From positions 1 to 64,000 of the forward strand of contig NZ_JADEYC010000001.1 of the NCBI RefSeq assembly GCF_015209505.1: a DNA stretch of 64,000 nucleotides, read 5' to 3'. How positions within the stretch are numbered: position 1 is the stretch's first letter; the number at the start of each line of letters is the position of its first letter. Position numbers and translations under genes: made by a program. The notes under the pieces were generated by a model that saw only the letters and a list, made by a program, of their open reading frames with translations, ran no database searches and had not been told where the DNA came from. The stretch is from Saccharopolyspora montiporae. Lineage in GTDB: Bacteria > Actinomycetota > Actinomycetes > Mycobacteriales > Pseudonocardiaceae. This document shows positions 54,487 to 63,979 of the stretch, piece after piece.

Positions 54487-54984
54487 TCATGCGGCCTCGC
54501 TGCCCTCGAACGCCTTGCGCAGCGCCGCCTCCTGATCATTCGAGAGGTTGGTGTGGATCAGCTCGAAATGGGTGCCGTCGACACGTTCACGCACCTTGTC
54601 CAGCACAGCGTCCGAGGTCAGCAAGAACAGCGCCGAGGTTCCCGGAACAACTTTGTCCTGGGTCTTGCGGATGAAGTCGTCGTCGATCCCCACATCGGTG
54701 AGCGATCCGGCGAGTGCGCCGGTCGCTGCGCCGATCGCCGCGCCCAGCAGCGGAACGAAGAAGATCAAACCGAACAGCAGACCCCAGAAACTCCCACCCA
54801 GCGCACCGCCAGCGGCAAGATGGTGCAGCTGACGGGTTTTCGGTTTGGAGGATGATTCCGGCCAGGACACGGTAGCTGCATCATAGATCTTGATGAGCTC
54901 TTCCTTCGCCAGCTCCTGCACGGTGCTGGATGCCTCCTCGGCACCGGTTGCGCTGTCGAACTTCCAAGCCGTCAACGTGGCCAT
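54487..54984 (-). CDS. DUF1269 family membrane protein
   Basis: This 165-aa protein begins MATLTAWKFDSATGAEEASSTVQEL, then a Gly/Ala-rich hydrophobic hairpin at about 60-95 (GGALGGSFWGLLFGLIFFVPLLGAAIGAATGALAG in parts) and a C-terminal domain ending DQEAALRKAFEG. This is the DUF1269 pattern. The glycine-rich hairpin suggests membrane association. ATG 54984 is chosen because it begins the domain; the longer frame is unsupported. Confidence 0.85.
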   Translation of the reverse strand: MATLTAWKFDSATGAEEASSTVQELAKEELIKIYDAATVSWPESSSKPKTRQLHHLAAGGALGGSFWGLLFGLIFFVPLLGAAIGAATGALAGSLTDVGIDDDFIRKTQDKVVPGTSALFLLTSDAVLDKVRERVDGTHFELIHTNLSNDQEAALRKAFEGSEAA

Positions 54985-55169
54985 CACACATCTCCGATCT
55001 CGATGGGGCCTGCACCGGACACGAAGTACGGTAAGGCTTCGCACGGCATTCGCATTTCCAACGAGAACCACTCGTCCCCTCGTGAACAGCGAATCTCCCG
55101 CCTGCACATCACCCAGTCGTGGCATCAACACGGGGAACCGCTACTGCCTCGGCCATCCCGACGAGGAGG

Positions 55170-56390
55170 TCACGAGCTACGCGGCAGGTCCCAGACCACC
55201 CGCTTGGAACGCGGCCCACGCACGAGTCCCGGAGTTTGCGAGCGGATCGCTGCCACCGCGTTGATGGTCCAATACGCCAAGGGGTACAGCGGAAGCAGCA
55301 GGCAAGCGTACGGAAGCTTCGGATCCAGTCGCAGGTCGATGGCCGCAGCAACGATGTTCTGGATGATCGCGATCACCGCGATGCCCATCCCCCAGGCCAA
55401 CATCCACCGGAACTTCGTATCGCCGGGAAACAAGATCCAGCGGATGACCCCGTAGGTCGTCGCGATCAGCATAGTGAGAACCCAGAGGTAGGACAGAAAC
55501 GCTTCCAAAGCGACCGGCCACATGGTTGCCCGGCCGGGCGACACCACCGTTCGAGCATGGGTGCGGAGAACTTCACCTTGCCCGCGTGCCCACCGAGTGC
55601 GTTGCGCCCAGATCCCGCGCACGGTCTGCGGTACCTGCATGCCGACCAGGGCATTGGGCGCGAAGGCGGTGAGGTAACCGGCTTCCAGCAGCCGCCAGGT
55701 GAGCTCGATGTCCTCGGTCGCCATCCGCGAGTCATACCCACCGACGGCCAGAACCGCGTCCCGACGGAAAAGTCCGAGCACCCCAGCCACAGTGCCGACT
55801 CGCCCGGCCAACGCGTGGGTACGACGCATCAGCCCGATCAGCGATGCTGTCTCCAAGATCTGCATCGTGGTGATCAGTCCACCTCGATTGGTCACATGCG
55901 GACTGCCGGCGACAGCCGCGTATCGCGGCGAGCGCAGCATCCGGGCCACCAAGTAGTGCACGGCACGTGGATGCAGGTGCGTGTCCGAGTCCGTGACCAG
56001 CACCAGATCGTGGCGGGCACGGCGCATGCCGTCGTTGAGCCGATCGGCTTTGCCGAGGTTGACCCCGTCGTCGAGCACGCGAATCCGCGGATCACCGTCC
56101 GCAGCTGCTCGGGCCCGCGCCACGGTCTGATCCCGGGATCCGTCGTTGAGGATCAGTACCTCGAGCCCCGGGTAGTCGAGCTCGCGCAGCGCTGCGATAC
56201 AGCGGGAGACCACCGCCTCTTCGTTGTAGGCCGGGACCAGGATGGTCACCCCGGGCCAGCCGCCCGGCGGTGCGACGATGCGCGTCCGCTCTTCGAGCAC
56301 ACGGAACAGGGTTCCCCCAACCATCCATGCCGCACCGGTCACGACGGGGTAGAACGCGAGGAACACCAATAGCAGGTCAACGAGGTACAT
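55170..56390 (-). CDS. Processive family 2 glycosyltransferase (PgaC/IcaA-like)
   Basis: The 406-aa membrane enzyme has an N-terminal helix, a GT-A domain with VTILVPAYNEEAVV, NDGSRDQT, DSDTHLHP and the acid ATEDIELTWRLL, and QRTRWARGQG as the QxxRW motif. Three or four C-terminal helices follow. These are the marks of processive synthases such as PgaC, cellulose and hyaluronan synthases. It overlaps the small membrane protein upstream by 14 bp, which resembles a PgaD-type partner. The polymer is not predictable. Confidence 0.88.
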   Translation of the reverse strand: MYLVDLLLVFLAFYPVVTGAAWMVGGTLFRVLEERTRIVAPPGGWPGVTILVPAYNEEAVVSRCIAALRELDYPGLEVLILNDGSRDQTVARARAAADGDPRIRVLDDGVNLGKADRLNDGMRRARHDLVLVTDSDTHLHPRAVHYLVARMLRSPRYAAVAGSPHVTNRGGLITTMQILETASLIGLMRRTHALAGRVGTVAGVLGLFRRDAVLAVGGYDSRMATEDIELTWRLLEAGYLTAFAPNALVGMQVPQTVRGIWAQRTRWARGQGEVLRTHARTVVSPGRATMWPVALEAFLSYLWVLTMLIATTYGVIRWILFPGDTKFRWMLAWGMGIAVIAIIQNIVAAAIDLRLDPKLPYACLLLPLYPLAYWTINAVAAIRSQTPGLVRGPRSKRVVWDLPRSS

Positions 56391-56634
56391 GGCGCTCCTG
56401 CCCGCGACGCATCACGATGCCGCACACCAGGGCGATCCCGAAGAAGAACCAGGACAACACGGTGACGACCAACAGGGTGCGCAGGATGTGGGTATGTCCC
56501 AACAGCACAATACCCAGCCAGAAAGCCGCCACCCACAGCAGCGAGCCGAGGAGGAAGGCGACCGCCTTGCGCGCTCCGGATGCCGGCCCCGTGGGCTCGA
56601 AGCTGATCCGCGGGCGGTCGCGGCGTGCTCCCAT
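56377..56634 (-). CDS. Small two-helix membrane protein (possible PgaD-like partner)
   Basis: This 85-aa protein has a basic N-terminus (MGARRDRPRI) and two membrane helices (VAFLLGSLLWVAAFWLGIVLL and LLVVTVLSWFFFGIALVCGIV in parts), then a basic tail. It overlaps the glycosyltransferase gene. Similar small proteins (PgaD, IcaD) bind and help the synthase, but I see no sequence motif that proves this. Confidence 0.6.
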   Translation of the reverse strand: MGARRDRPRISFEPTGPASGARKAVAFLLGSLLWVAAFWLGIVLLGHTHILRTLLVVTVLSWFFFGIALVCGIVMRRGQERHVPR

Positions 56635-56830
56635 GGGCGTCCTCCCCTTCCGAGCGCCCAGGCCCAATGCGGACCCTGGCGAACGCGCCCAGGTTAGGGG
56701 AATTCAATACCGGTCGCCGGTCCCGAGGCGTTGCTACTACCAAGCGACGTCGCATCGTTCGTTTCCCTCGGCGATCTCCCGCAGCTCAGGTGGTGCGCAT
56801 CTGCGCAGGCGGCGAGGATGAGACCGAACG

Positions 56831-56847
56831 CACTGCGCGAAGCAGTG
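56831..56847. promoter_or_regulatory. Palindrome in the leader of the first alkylsulfatase
   Basis: CACTGC-GCGAA-GCAGTG has perfect 6-bp arms, 33 bp before the start codon. It could be an operator or an mRNA hairpin. I did not find the same arms before the second alkylsulfatase. Confidence 0.4.
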
Positions 56848-56879
56848 GCCCGGCCAGCCGTGCCGCGAGGGAGAGCGCG

Positions 56880-58781
56880 ATGTCTCAGAGTTCCGGACCC
56901 CGCCCCGCCGAACCCGGAATCGCGGCGGGCAACGCGGCAGTGCGCGACCGATTCCCCTTCGACGACACTCGCGATCTCGACGACGCGCGCCGCGGGTTCA
57001 TGGGCACGGCTCAGCAGACGTTGATCCGCGACGAGGACGGAGCGGTCGTCTGGGACTTGCAGGCCTATGGCTTCCTGTCCCACGACTGCCCCGATACGGC
57101 CAACCCTAGCCTGTGGCGACAGAGCAGGCTGTGCTCCGAACACGGGCTGTTCGAGGTTGTCGAGGGGATCTATCAAGTCCGCGGCTTCGACCTGTCCAAC
57201 ATGACGATCATCGAGGGCGACCGGGGAATCTTGATCATCGATCCGCTGCTGTCGGCCGAACCCGCTGCCGCAGCGGTGCAGCTCTACCGCAGCCACCGCG
57301 GGGACCGTCCCATCACCGGCGTCCTCTACACACACAGTCACGCCGACCACTTCGGAGGGGTGCGCGGCGTGCTCACCGACGACGATCTCGAAGCCGGCGT
57401 GCCCGTGCTCGCCCCGCAGGGATTCCTGGAGCACGCCGTCAGTGAGAACATTTACGCCGGTACGGCCATGGCCCGCCGCGCCGCCTACATGTACGGAGCA
57501 GCGCTGGGGAAAGGACCGCGTGGCCAGATCGGGGCCGGTCTGGGACAAACGACGTCGACAGGAGGAGTCGGCCTCATCCCACCGACCGTCGATATCGCGC
57601 GCACCGGTCAGGTCGAAACCGTCGACGGAATCCGGATGGTGTTCCAGTTGACCCTCGGTACGGAAGCACCCACCGAGGTCAACATTCACTTCCCAGGCCG
57701 CTCAGCGCTGTGCATGGCCGAAAACGCCACGCACAACCTCCACAACCTGCTCACCCTGCGGGGCGCGCAGGTCCGCGACCCGCACGGCTGGGCGCGCTAC
57801 CTCACCGAGGCGATCGATCTCTTCAGCGATACCACCGATGTCGCCTTCGCGTCCCACCACTGGCCGGTCTGGGGGCGCGAACGGCTGGTGACCTTCCTCA
57901 GCGAACAGCGCGACGTGTACGCCTACCTGCACGATCAGACGTTGCGAATGCTCAACCTGGGGATGACACCGCTGGAGATCGCTGAGCAGATCGAGATGCC
58001 GCCGGCCTTGCAACAGGCATGGCACACGCACGGCTACTACGGTTCCGCCAGTCACAACGCCAAGGCGGTGTATCAGAAGTACATGGGCTGGTTCGACGGC
58101 AATCCCGCCCACCTCTGGGAACACCCGCCGGTCGAAGCTGCTCACCGGTACGTAGCATTCATGGGTGGGGCGGACGAAGTCGTCCGGCGCGCCCGTGAGT
58201 CCTTTTCCCAAGGGGATTTCCGGTGGGTTGTGCAGGTCGTCAACCACGTGCTGTTCGCGCAACCTGATCACGAGCAGGCACGTACGTTGCAAGCCGATAC
58301 CCTGGAACAGCTCGGCTACGGGTGCGAGAACGGGACCTGGCGCAACTTCTACTTGATGGGTTCCTACGAACTGCGCAACGGCTCAGTCGGCACACCGACC
58401 TCCACAACGTCCCAGGATGTCCTGGATGCCTTGACCTTGGACCAGCTCTTCGACGCGCTCGCGGTCCGCGTGGACGGCCCGAACAGCTGGGAGGCCGACA
58501 TTGCCGTGCGCTGGAACCTGCGCGACGGCGAAGCGCACACACAGCGGCTGCACAACGGGGTGCTCACACACATCGTCGGCACCGGGCCGGCCGTGGCCAA
58601 ACCCGATATCGACATCACCCTCGACGAAGCAGACCTGCGCAGCGTCCTGTTCGGCACAACCACTCCAGAGGAGCTGGCCGAGCGCAGTCGCGTCGAGATC
58701 ACCGGTGATTCCGGACAGCTCACCGAGCTCTTCAGCTACCTCACCGAACCCGACCCGGACTTCCACATCGTCACACCCTGA
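56880..58781 (+). CDS. Alkyl/aryl-sulfatase, metallo-beta-lactamase fold (SdsA1-like), copy 1
   Basis: The 633-aa type III sulfatase hydrolyses primary alkyl sulfates such as SDS to alcohol and sulfate. The zinc motif is THSHADHFGG at 151-160; CMAENATHNLHNL and ASHHWPVWG add ligands. The alpha-helical dimerisation domain and the C-terminal SCP2-like lipid-binding domain complete the family layout. No signal peptide is seen; Pseudomonas SdsA1 is secreted, so this one may act inside. A GAGGGAGAG site precedes the ATG. It is convergent with the MFS gene. Confidence 0.92.
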   Translation: MSQSSGPRPAEPGIAAGNAAVRDRFPFDDTRDLDDARRGFMGTAQQTLIRDEDGAVVWDLQAYGFLSHDCPDTANPSLWRQSRLCSEHGLFEVVEGIYQVRGFDLSNMTIIEGDRGILIIDPLLSAEPAAAAVQLYRSHRGDRPITGVLYTHSHADHFGGVRGVLTDDDLEAGVPVLAPQGFLEHAVSENIYAGTAMARRAAYMYGAALGKGPRGQIGAGLGQTTSTGGVGLIPPTVDIARTGQVETVDGIRMVFQLTLGTEAPTEVNIHFPGRSALCMAENATHNLHNLLTLRGAQVRDPHGWARYLTEAIDLFSDTTDVAFASHHWPVWGRERLVTFLSEQRDVYAYLHDQTLRMLNLGMTPLEIAEQIEMPPALQQAWHTHGYYGSASHNAKAVYQKYMGWFDGNPAHLWEHPPVEAAHRYVAFMGGADEVVRRARESFSQGDFRWVVQVVNHVLFAQPDHEQARTLQADTLEQLGYGCENGTWRNFYLMGSYELRNGSVGTPTSTTSQDVLDALTLDQLFDALAVRVDGPNSWEADIAVRWNLRDGEAHTQRLHNGVLTHIVGTGPAVAKPDIDITLDEADLRSVLFGTTTPEELAERSRVEITGDSGQLTELFSYLTEPDPDFHIVTP

Positions 58782-58785
58782 CCCG

Positions 58786-58816
58786 CAGGCCATGTCAACC
58801 CTGCTGGGCATGCCTG
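58786..58816. terminator. Hairpin between convergent sulfatase and MFS genes
   Basis: CAGGCCATG pairs with CATGCCTG (one bulged C) across a 14-nt loop. It fills the 36-bp gap between the two stops and can act in both directions. Confidence 0.4.
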
Positions 58817-58817
58817 G

Positions 58818-60209
58818 TCAGTCGACCGGTTCCGCGGCGTGCTCCGCTCGGCCCAACCGGGCCAAGCGGGCGGCGTCGCGTACCGGGCGGGCGAACACCG
58901 CCAGACATACCGCGCCAGCGAGGAACAACACCGCTGTCAGGAGGAACACCACGTGGTAGCCGGTGGCGTTCCCGGCCCCGTATGCGTCCACGAACCGACC
59001 GGCCAGCGCCGGGGCAACGACACCGGAAACCCCGGTCACCGCGGTCGTGGTGGCCAACACCGCAGGCCGCTGTCGCAACGGGGTGATCTCGGCGATCAAT
59101 GTCATGCCCACGCTGATTTGGACCGTGGCGACGGAGAACCCTATGGCAAGCAACGCCAGTTTGACACCGGTTGCCGATACCAAGGTCAGCCCCGCGATAG
59201 CCACGGCCGCAGTCAGGATGCAGCCGGACGACACTCCAGCCCGGGCACCCCGGGAGGACACACCGCGCTGCAGCAACCGGTCGGACACGGCACCCTGGGC
59301 GGGGATCGCGACGGCCCCGCACACCCACGGCAACACCACGAGCGCGCCGGCCGCCGCGGGGTCGAGTGCCATCGGCCCGCTGAGGTATAGCGGGATCCAT
59401 GACACGAGCAGGGCGATCGACCAGTACACGGCGAAGCCGGCGATGAGCACGCTCAGCCCGGTACCGCTGAAAAAGATGTTCCGGTAGGGGACGCGATCAA
59501 TCCCGCTGATCCACCTGTCCCCGGTCGGCGGAGCCGCACGAGTGATGTGCGAGTCCAATGCCACCGACCCTTCAGAACCGGGCACTTGACCCGGCCGCAC
59601 GCCGGGTGCGTCGCGTCCGAAGGCGGACCACAACACCGCCCAAACCAAACCCAGCAGCGCCACTGCCACGAACGCCGAACGCCAACCGTGCGCCTCGATC
59701 AGCAGTGACAATATCGGTGCCAAGGTCACGACACCGAGCGCAGCGCCGAGATTGACCAACGACGTTGGCAGGTTCCGCTGATCGTCGGGAAACCACTTCT
59801 GAGCGGAATTGACCGCGATCGGGTTGGCGGGCCCCTCGGCAGCTCCCAGCACCACTCGGCTCATGAACACGCTCACGACCGAAGCGAAGAAGATGATCGG
59901 GACCTGAGCAAGCCCCCAGACGAGCACCATGATCAGGATGATGCGCCTGTTGGAATAGCTGTTCGCGATGAAACCGACCACGACCGCCGAGACTCCGAAC
60001 ATCGCGTAGAAGGCGCTGGATGCCGCGCCGTATTGCGACGCCGTCATCCCCAACTCCCGCATCATGGGCCCGGCAGCGAGACCGAGCACCGCCTTGTCCG
60101 CAAAGTTGATCATCATGAAACCCACGAGCAGGATGGTGACCACCCACGCCCGAAACCCGACCGGGGTCGTTTTCCGCCTCGAAGAAGACACAGAGCCGAC
60201 TTTGATCAC
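58818..60209 (-). CDS. MFS transporter in the alkylsulfatase locus
   Basis: The 463-aa major facilitator has 12 helices and resembles the anion:cation symporter (ACS) group: MMINFADKAVLGLAAGPMM, GFIANSYSNRR and LGAAEGPANPIAVNSAQKWFP. ACS proteins import organic anions. Its GTG overlaps the stop of sulfatase copy 2 as GTGA. Uptake of alkyl sulfates or their products is the natural inference. Confidence 0.88.
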   Translation of the reverse strand: MIKVGSVSSSRRKTTPVGFRAWVVTILLVGFMMINFADKAVLGLAAGPMMRELGMTASQYGAASSAFYAMFGVSAVVVGFIANSYSNRRIILIMVLVWGLAQVPIIFFASVVSVFMSRVVLGAAEGPANPIAVNSAQKWFPDDQRNLPTSLVNLGAALGVVTLAPILSLLIEAHGWRSAFVAVALLGLVWAVLWSAFGRDAPGVRPGQVPGSEGSVALDSHITRAAPPTGDRWISGIDRVPYRNIFFSGTGLSVLIAGFAVYWSIALLVSWIPLYLSGPMALDPAAAGALVVLPWVCGAVAIPAQGAVSDRLLQRGVSSRGARAGVSSGCILTAAVAIAGLTLVSATGVKLALLAIGFSVATVQISVGMTLIAEITPLRQRPAVLATTTAVTGVSGVVAPALAGRFVDAYGAGNATGYHVVFLLTAVLFLAGAVCLAVFARPVRDAARLARLGRAEHAAEPVD

Positions 60210-62101
60210 TCCGACGTCACGATCGCAAAATCCGGATCGGTCGTGTCCAGCACGCTGAGCAGCCGCAACAGCACACTCACGTCCCCGTCGACGCGGACCC
60301 CGGACTCGGTCAAGGACTGCTCGGTCGGCGGTCCGGAGAACACCACCTGGGCCAGAACAGACGGGCTCGGCACGGTCACGGTCGCCTCGGCAGCCATCCT
60401 GGGGTGCGGATTGGAACGGGTCAGCACTCCATTGGCCAACCTCAACCGGTGAACACAGGCAGGATCCTCGAACACGACATCCACGGTCAGGACCTCGTCC
60501 CAGCAGTTCGGCCCGTCAACGCGAATCGCGATCGCGACGAAGATCTGTTCGGGGGTCAGCTCGCGAACCACGTCCGCACTCGTGGACCGGACCGGGGTAC
60601 CGAAGATTCCATGACGCAGCTCGTGTGCACCGGAGAGGTACGCAGACCGCCATGGTCCGCTCTCAGCACCGTATCCGAGTTGTTCATAGGTGTCGGCGAG
60701 CAAGGTCTTCGCCTCATGGCAGCTCGGTTCGGCGAACACCACGTGGTTGAGAATTTCCGCCGCCCACCGAAAATCGCCCACCTCGTAGGCGGTTCGGGCC
60801 TTTGCCAGGACGTTGTCCGCACCACCCATGTCCCGCACGTACCGGATTCCCCTCGCGACGGGCGGATGCGGCCACAGATGCGCCGGGTTGCCGTCATACC
60901 AGCCCAGATAGCGTTGGTATACCGCCTTGACGTTGTGGTTCACGGTTCCGTAGTAGCCGCGCGTGTGCCAGGTTTGCTCGAGAACCGGCGGCAACGGAAG
61001 GATCTCGGCGATCTCAGGGCCGGTGTGTCCCTGGTTGAGCAGGCGGAGTGTCTGGTCGTGAATGTAGGCATACATGTCGCGTTGCAACGACAGGTGCGCC
61101 ACCACCGCATCGTTGCCGAACGTTGGCCAGTGGTGACCACCGAAGATGACCTCGGTTTCGTCTCCCCACATGTCGAGGGTCTCGGTGAGGTAGTCCGCCC
61201 AGGCGTGCGGATCCCGCACCAGCGCCCCGCGGAGGGTGAGCACGTTGTGCATCGTGTGCGAGGAGTTCTCGGCGACGCACAGCGCTTTGCTGTTCGGCAA
61301 GTAAAAGTGGAACTCGGACGGCGCCTCCGAGTCCGGCGTCATCTGGAAGATGATCCGAATGCCGTCAACGATCCGCTCTTGCCCGGTTTTGACGATTTCC
61401 ACAGTCGGTTTGATCAACGAGACGGTTCCCGACGAGGTGGTCTGCCCGATCCCGGCGCCGACATGGCCGCGCGGTCCGCGCTCAAGTGCCGATCCGAACA
61501 TGTAGGCAGCTCGCCGAGCCATCGCGGTGCCGGCGAGGACGTTCTCGCCCACCGCGTGCTCGAGGAACCCGCTCGGTGCTATCACGGGGACCCGACCGGC
61601 GTCGACGTCTTCCTGCGACGTGACACCTTTGACTCCGCCGAAGTGGTCGATGTGGGAGTGGGTGTAGATCACGGCGGTGACCGCACGGTTTCCCCGGTGC
61701 TCGCGGTAGAGCTGAAGCGCTGCCGAAGCCGTCTCGACCGAGAGCAGCGGGTCAACAACGACGACTCCGGCATTCCCTTCCAGGAACGTGATGTTGGAAA
61801 TGTCGAGACCACGAACCTGGTAGATGTGCTCGGTCACCTTGTACAGGCCATGGCGTGAGACCTGCAGGCTGTGCCGCCACAGGCTGGGGTTGACGGTGTC
61901 CGGAGCTTCCTCTTTGAGGAAGTCGTCGGCAGCGACGTCCCAGACAGCTCGGCCGTCCTCGGTGCGGATGATCCGCCCGTCCCACTCGGCGATCAAACCG
62001 CGTTCCGACTCGTCGATGCTGTCGTCGAACGGCAATGCAGTGGTGAGGTTTCGGTTCTGTCGGCGGATGTGTTCGGAGGCTTCTCGGGGAGCACCGGTCA
62101 T
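60206..62101 (-). CDS. Alkyl/aryl-sulfatase, metallo-beta-lactamase fold (SdsA1-like), copy 2
   Basis: The 631-aa protein is a paralogue of the sulfatase at 56880, with THSHIDHFGG at 147-156, CVAENSSHTMHNVLTLRG and GGHHWPTFG. The same dimerisation and SCP2-like C-terminal domains are present. ATG 62101 follows AAGAAGG; the longer frame is Arg-rich. It is translationally coupled to the MFS transporter and lies downstream of the GMC oxidoreductase on the same strand. The two sulfatases differ throughout, so they are old duplicates or separate arrivals, perhaps of different chain-length range. Confidence 0.92.
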   Translation of the reverse strand: MTGAPREASEHIRRQNRNLTTALPFDDSIDESERGLIAEWDGRIIRTEDGRAVWDVAADDFLKEEAPDTVNPSLWRHSLQVSRHGLYKVTEHIYQVRGLDISNITFLEGNAGVVVVDPLLSVETASAALQLYREHRGNRAVTAVIYTHSHIDHFGGVKGVTSQEDVDAGRVPVIAPSGFLEHAVGENVLAGTAMARRAAYMFGSALERGPRGHVGAGIGQTTSSGTVSLIKPTVEIVKTGQERIVDGIRIIFQMTPDSEAPSEFHFYLPNSKALCVAENSSHTMHNVLTLRGALVRDPHAWADYLTETLDMWGDETEVIFGGHHWPTFGNDAVVAHLSLQRDMYAYIHDQTLRLLNQGHTGPEIAEILPLPPVLEQTWHTRGYYGTVNHNVKAVYQRYLGWYDGNPAHLWPHPPVARGIRYVRDMGGADNVLAKARTAYEVGDFRWAAEILNHVVFAEPSCHEAKTLLADTYEQLGYGAESGPWRSAYLSGAHELRHGIFGTPVRSTSADVVRELTPEQIFVAIAIRVDGPNCWDEVLTVDVVFEDPACVHRLRLANGVLTRSNPHPRMAAEATVTVPSPSVLAQVVFSGPPTEQSLTESGVRVDGDVSVLLRLLSVLDTTDPDFAIVTSE

Positions 62102-62383
62102 GATCGACCTTCTTTTCCTAGCACGACGACGAATCACTCGTCCGTGGATGACTATTCCCGTTCGGTCCGATGCTCGACCGCGAGGATCCTGGCGACTACG
62201 GCCGGATCGGCATCGTCGCGACTGCCCTGCGACCGTGGCCCGACGATGCTTCCGAGACCGGTTTCCTCGGTCGGAGGCCGCGGTGGTTTCGGTTCAGTGC
62301 GACAGCAGTTGAGCGACTCGCGATGATCGAACGGCCCTTTGGCGGGGTTTTCCCGACCGCGACCTCGATGACGTGTTCACTGC
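62102..62383. promoter_or_regulatory. Spacer between the GMC gene and alkylsulfatase copy 2
   Basis: This 282-bp spacer presumably holds the promoter of the sulfatase-MFS pair. I see no clear palindrome, terminator or gene. Its length suggests the sulfatase is not simply read through from the GMC gene. Confidence 0.35.
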
Positions 62384-63979
62384 TCAGACACGCCCCGTCG
62401 TCCCCCTGATCAGATCCGCGACCTTCTCCCCTGCGAGAACACTGGGAGCGTGCGTGTTGCCATGGGGGATCGTCGGAAACACCGATGCGTCGGCGACGCG
62501 CAGTCCCGACACCCCGTGCACCCGCAATTCGTGATCGACGACCCCGTCGCGTTCCGTGCCAATGCGAGCTGTGCACGCGGGGTGGTAGGTGTGCTCGACA
62601 TCGTGGCGGATCGCGCGTTCGAGTTCGGTGCGGGTCTGCAATGCAGATCCGGGGTGGAGCTCTTTTCCCACCACCTTCCCGAGTTCTCCGGTCGTGGCGA
62701 CCACGCGCGCCCGCTCGATCCCGTCCACCATGGAGTCCATGTCCTCGGGCGCATCGAAGTAGTTGAACGTCGCTGCTACCCGTTCCTTCGGGTCGGAGCT
62801 GCGCAATCGCACCGTCCCGCGGCTTTTTGGCCCCACCAGCGAACACCCGATAGCGAAGGATGGCTCGTTGTAGTTGGTGAACCCGTGTTTCCAGAAGTAG
62901 CCAGGCGCGAAGAGGTACTGCATCGCTGGCGCTTCGTCGCCCTGCCGAGTATGGACGAAGGCACCACCTTCACCGACATTGGAGGTCAGAAGTCCCCGTC
63001 GCCGTAGAACGAAGTTCAGCAGTTGCGCCGGTGATTGGGCGCCGGCCAGGGTTCCTTTCGCCGTGGTCGCGAAGTTCACGCAGTACATCGGATGGTCCAT
63101 CAAGTGAGCACCCACGTTGGGGTTGTCCACCACGACGTCGATATCATGGGCCGCCAGGTGATCAGCGGGACCGATACCCGAGAGCATCAGCAGCTGCGGC
63201 GTGTTGAAAGCCCCTGCGGACACCACCACCTCGCGGCGACACCGGTACTCCTGCCGTTGACCGTTCACCTCGACGTCGATACCGCTCACGCACTGCCGGC
63301 TCATTCGGAGGCGCAAGGCGTGCGCGTGCTTGAGCACGGTGAGGTTGCGGCGTTTGCTTGCCGGAATCAGGTAACCGTCCGCCGTTGTCCACCGGTGCCC
63401 GCGGTGATGTGTCACCTGGTAGAGACCGGCGCCTTCCTGCTCTGCACCGTTGAAGTCGTCGTTGCGCGCGGCTCCGGTAGCCACCATCGCATCGACGAAC
63501 ATTCGGCTGAGCGGGTTCGGGCTGCGCAGGTCTTCGACGTGCAGCGGCCCGTCGCCGCCGTGGTACTTGCCCGCGCCACGCGAGTTGACTTCAGATCGCT
63601 TGAATAGCGGCAGGAGTTCATCGTATGACCAGCCGGTCGCCCCCGCTTTCGCCCATCCATCGTAATCGGCGCGGTTTCCGCGCACGTAGATCATGGCATT
63701 CATGGAACTTGAACCACCGAGCATCTTTCCGCGCGGATGGTAGATCCGCCTCCCGTCCAGGTTGGGTTCGGGCTCGGTGTGCAGGTCCCAATCAATCTTG
63801 GTTTTGAACTGCGAGGAAAACGCCGCAGGGATCCGGACGTTCATGTGGCGATGGGTTCCACCCGCCTCGATCAACAACACCGACGCGCTGGGGTCTTCTG
63901 AGAGGCGACTCGCCGCAACCGCACCCGCAGAACCCGCGCCCACCACGATGTAATCGAACGTCGCCGTATCCGTCGCCAT
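62384..63979 (-). CDS. GMC-family FAD oxidoreductase (choline/alcohol dehydrogenase-like)
   Basis: The 531-aa flavoenzyme oxidises alcohols. It has the ADP-binding start YIVVGAGSAGAVAASRL, then GKMLGGSSSMNAMIYVRG, the second GMC signature VVVSAGAFNTPQLLMLSGIG and the C-terminal FAD-closing PTIPHGNTHAPSVLAGEKVADL in parts, with the active-site His in HTYHPACTARIG. No signal peptide. In this neighbourhood it could oxidise the fatty alcohol that alkylsulfatases release. The gene ends complete 21 bp before the window edge. Confidence 0.9.
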   Translation of the reverse strand: MATDTATFDYIVVGAGSAGAVAASRLSEDPSASVLLIEAGGTHRHMNVRIPAAFSSQFKTKIDWDLHTEPEPNLDGRRIYHPRGKMLGGSSSMNAMIYVRGNRADYDGWAKAGATGWSYDELLPLFKRSEVNSRGAGKYHGGDGPLHVEDLRSPNPLSRMFVDAMVATGAARNDDFNGAEQEGAGLYQVTHHRGHRWTTADGYLIPASKRRNLTVLKHAHALRLRMSRQCVSGIDVEVNGQRQEYRCRREVVVSAGAFNTPQLLMLSGIGPADHLAAHDIDVVVDNPNVGAHLMDHPMYCVNFATTAKGTLAGAQSPAQLLNFVLRRRGLLTSNVGEGGAFVHTRQGDEAPAMQYLFAPGYFWKHGFTNYNEPSFAIGCSLVGPKSRGTVRLRSSDPKERVAATFNYFDAPEDMDSMVDGIERARVVATTGELGKVVGKELHPGSALQTRTELERAIRHDVEHTYHPACTARIGTERDGVVDHELRVHGVSGLRVADASVFPTIPHGNTHAPSVLAGEKVADLIRGTTGRV

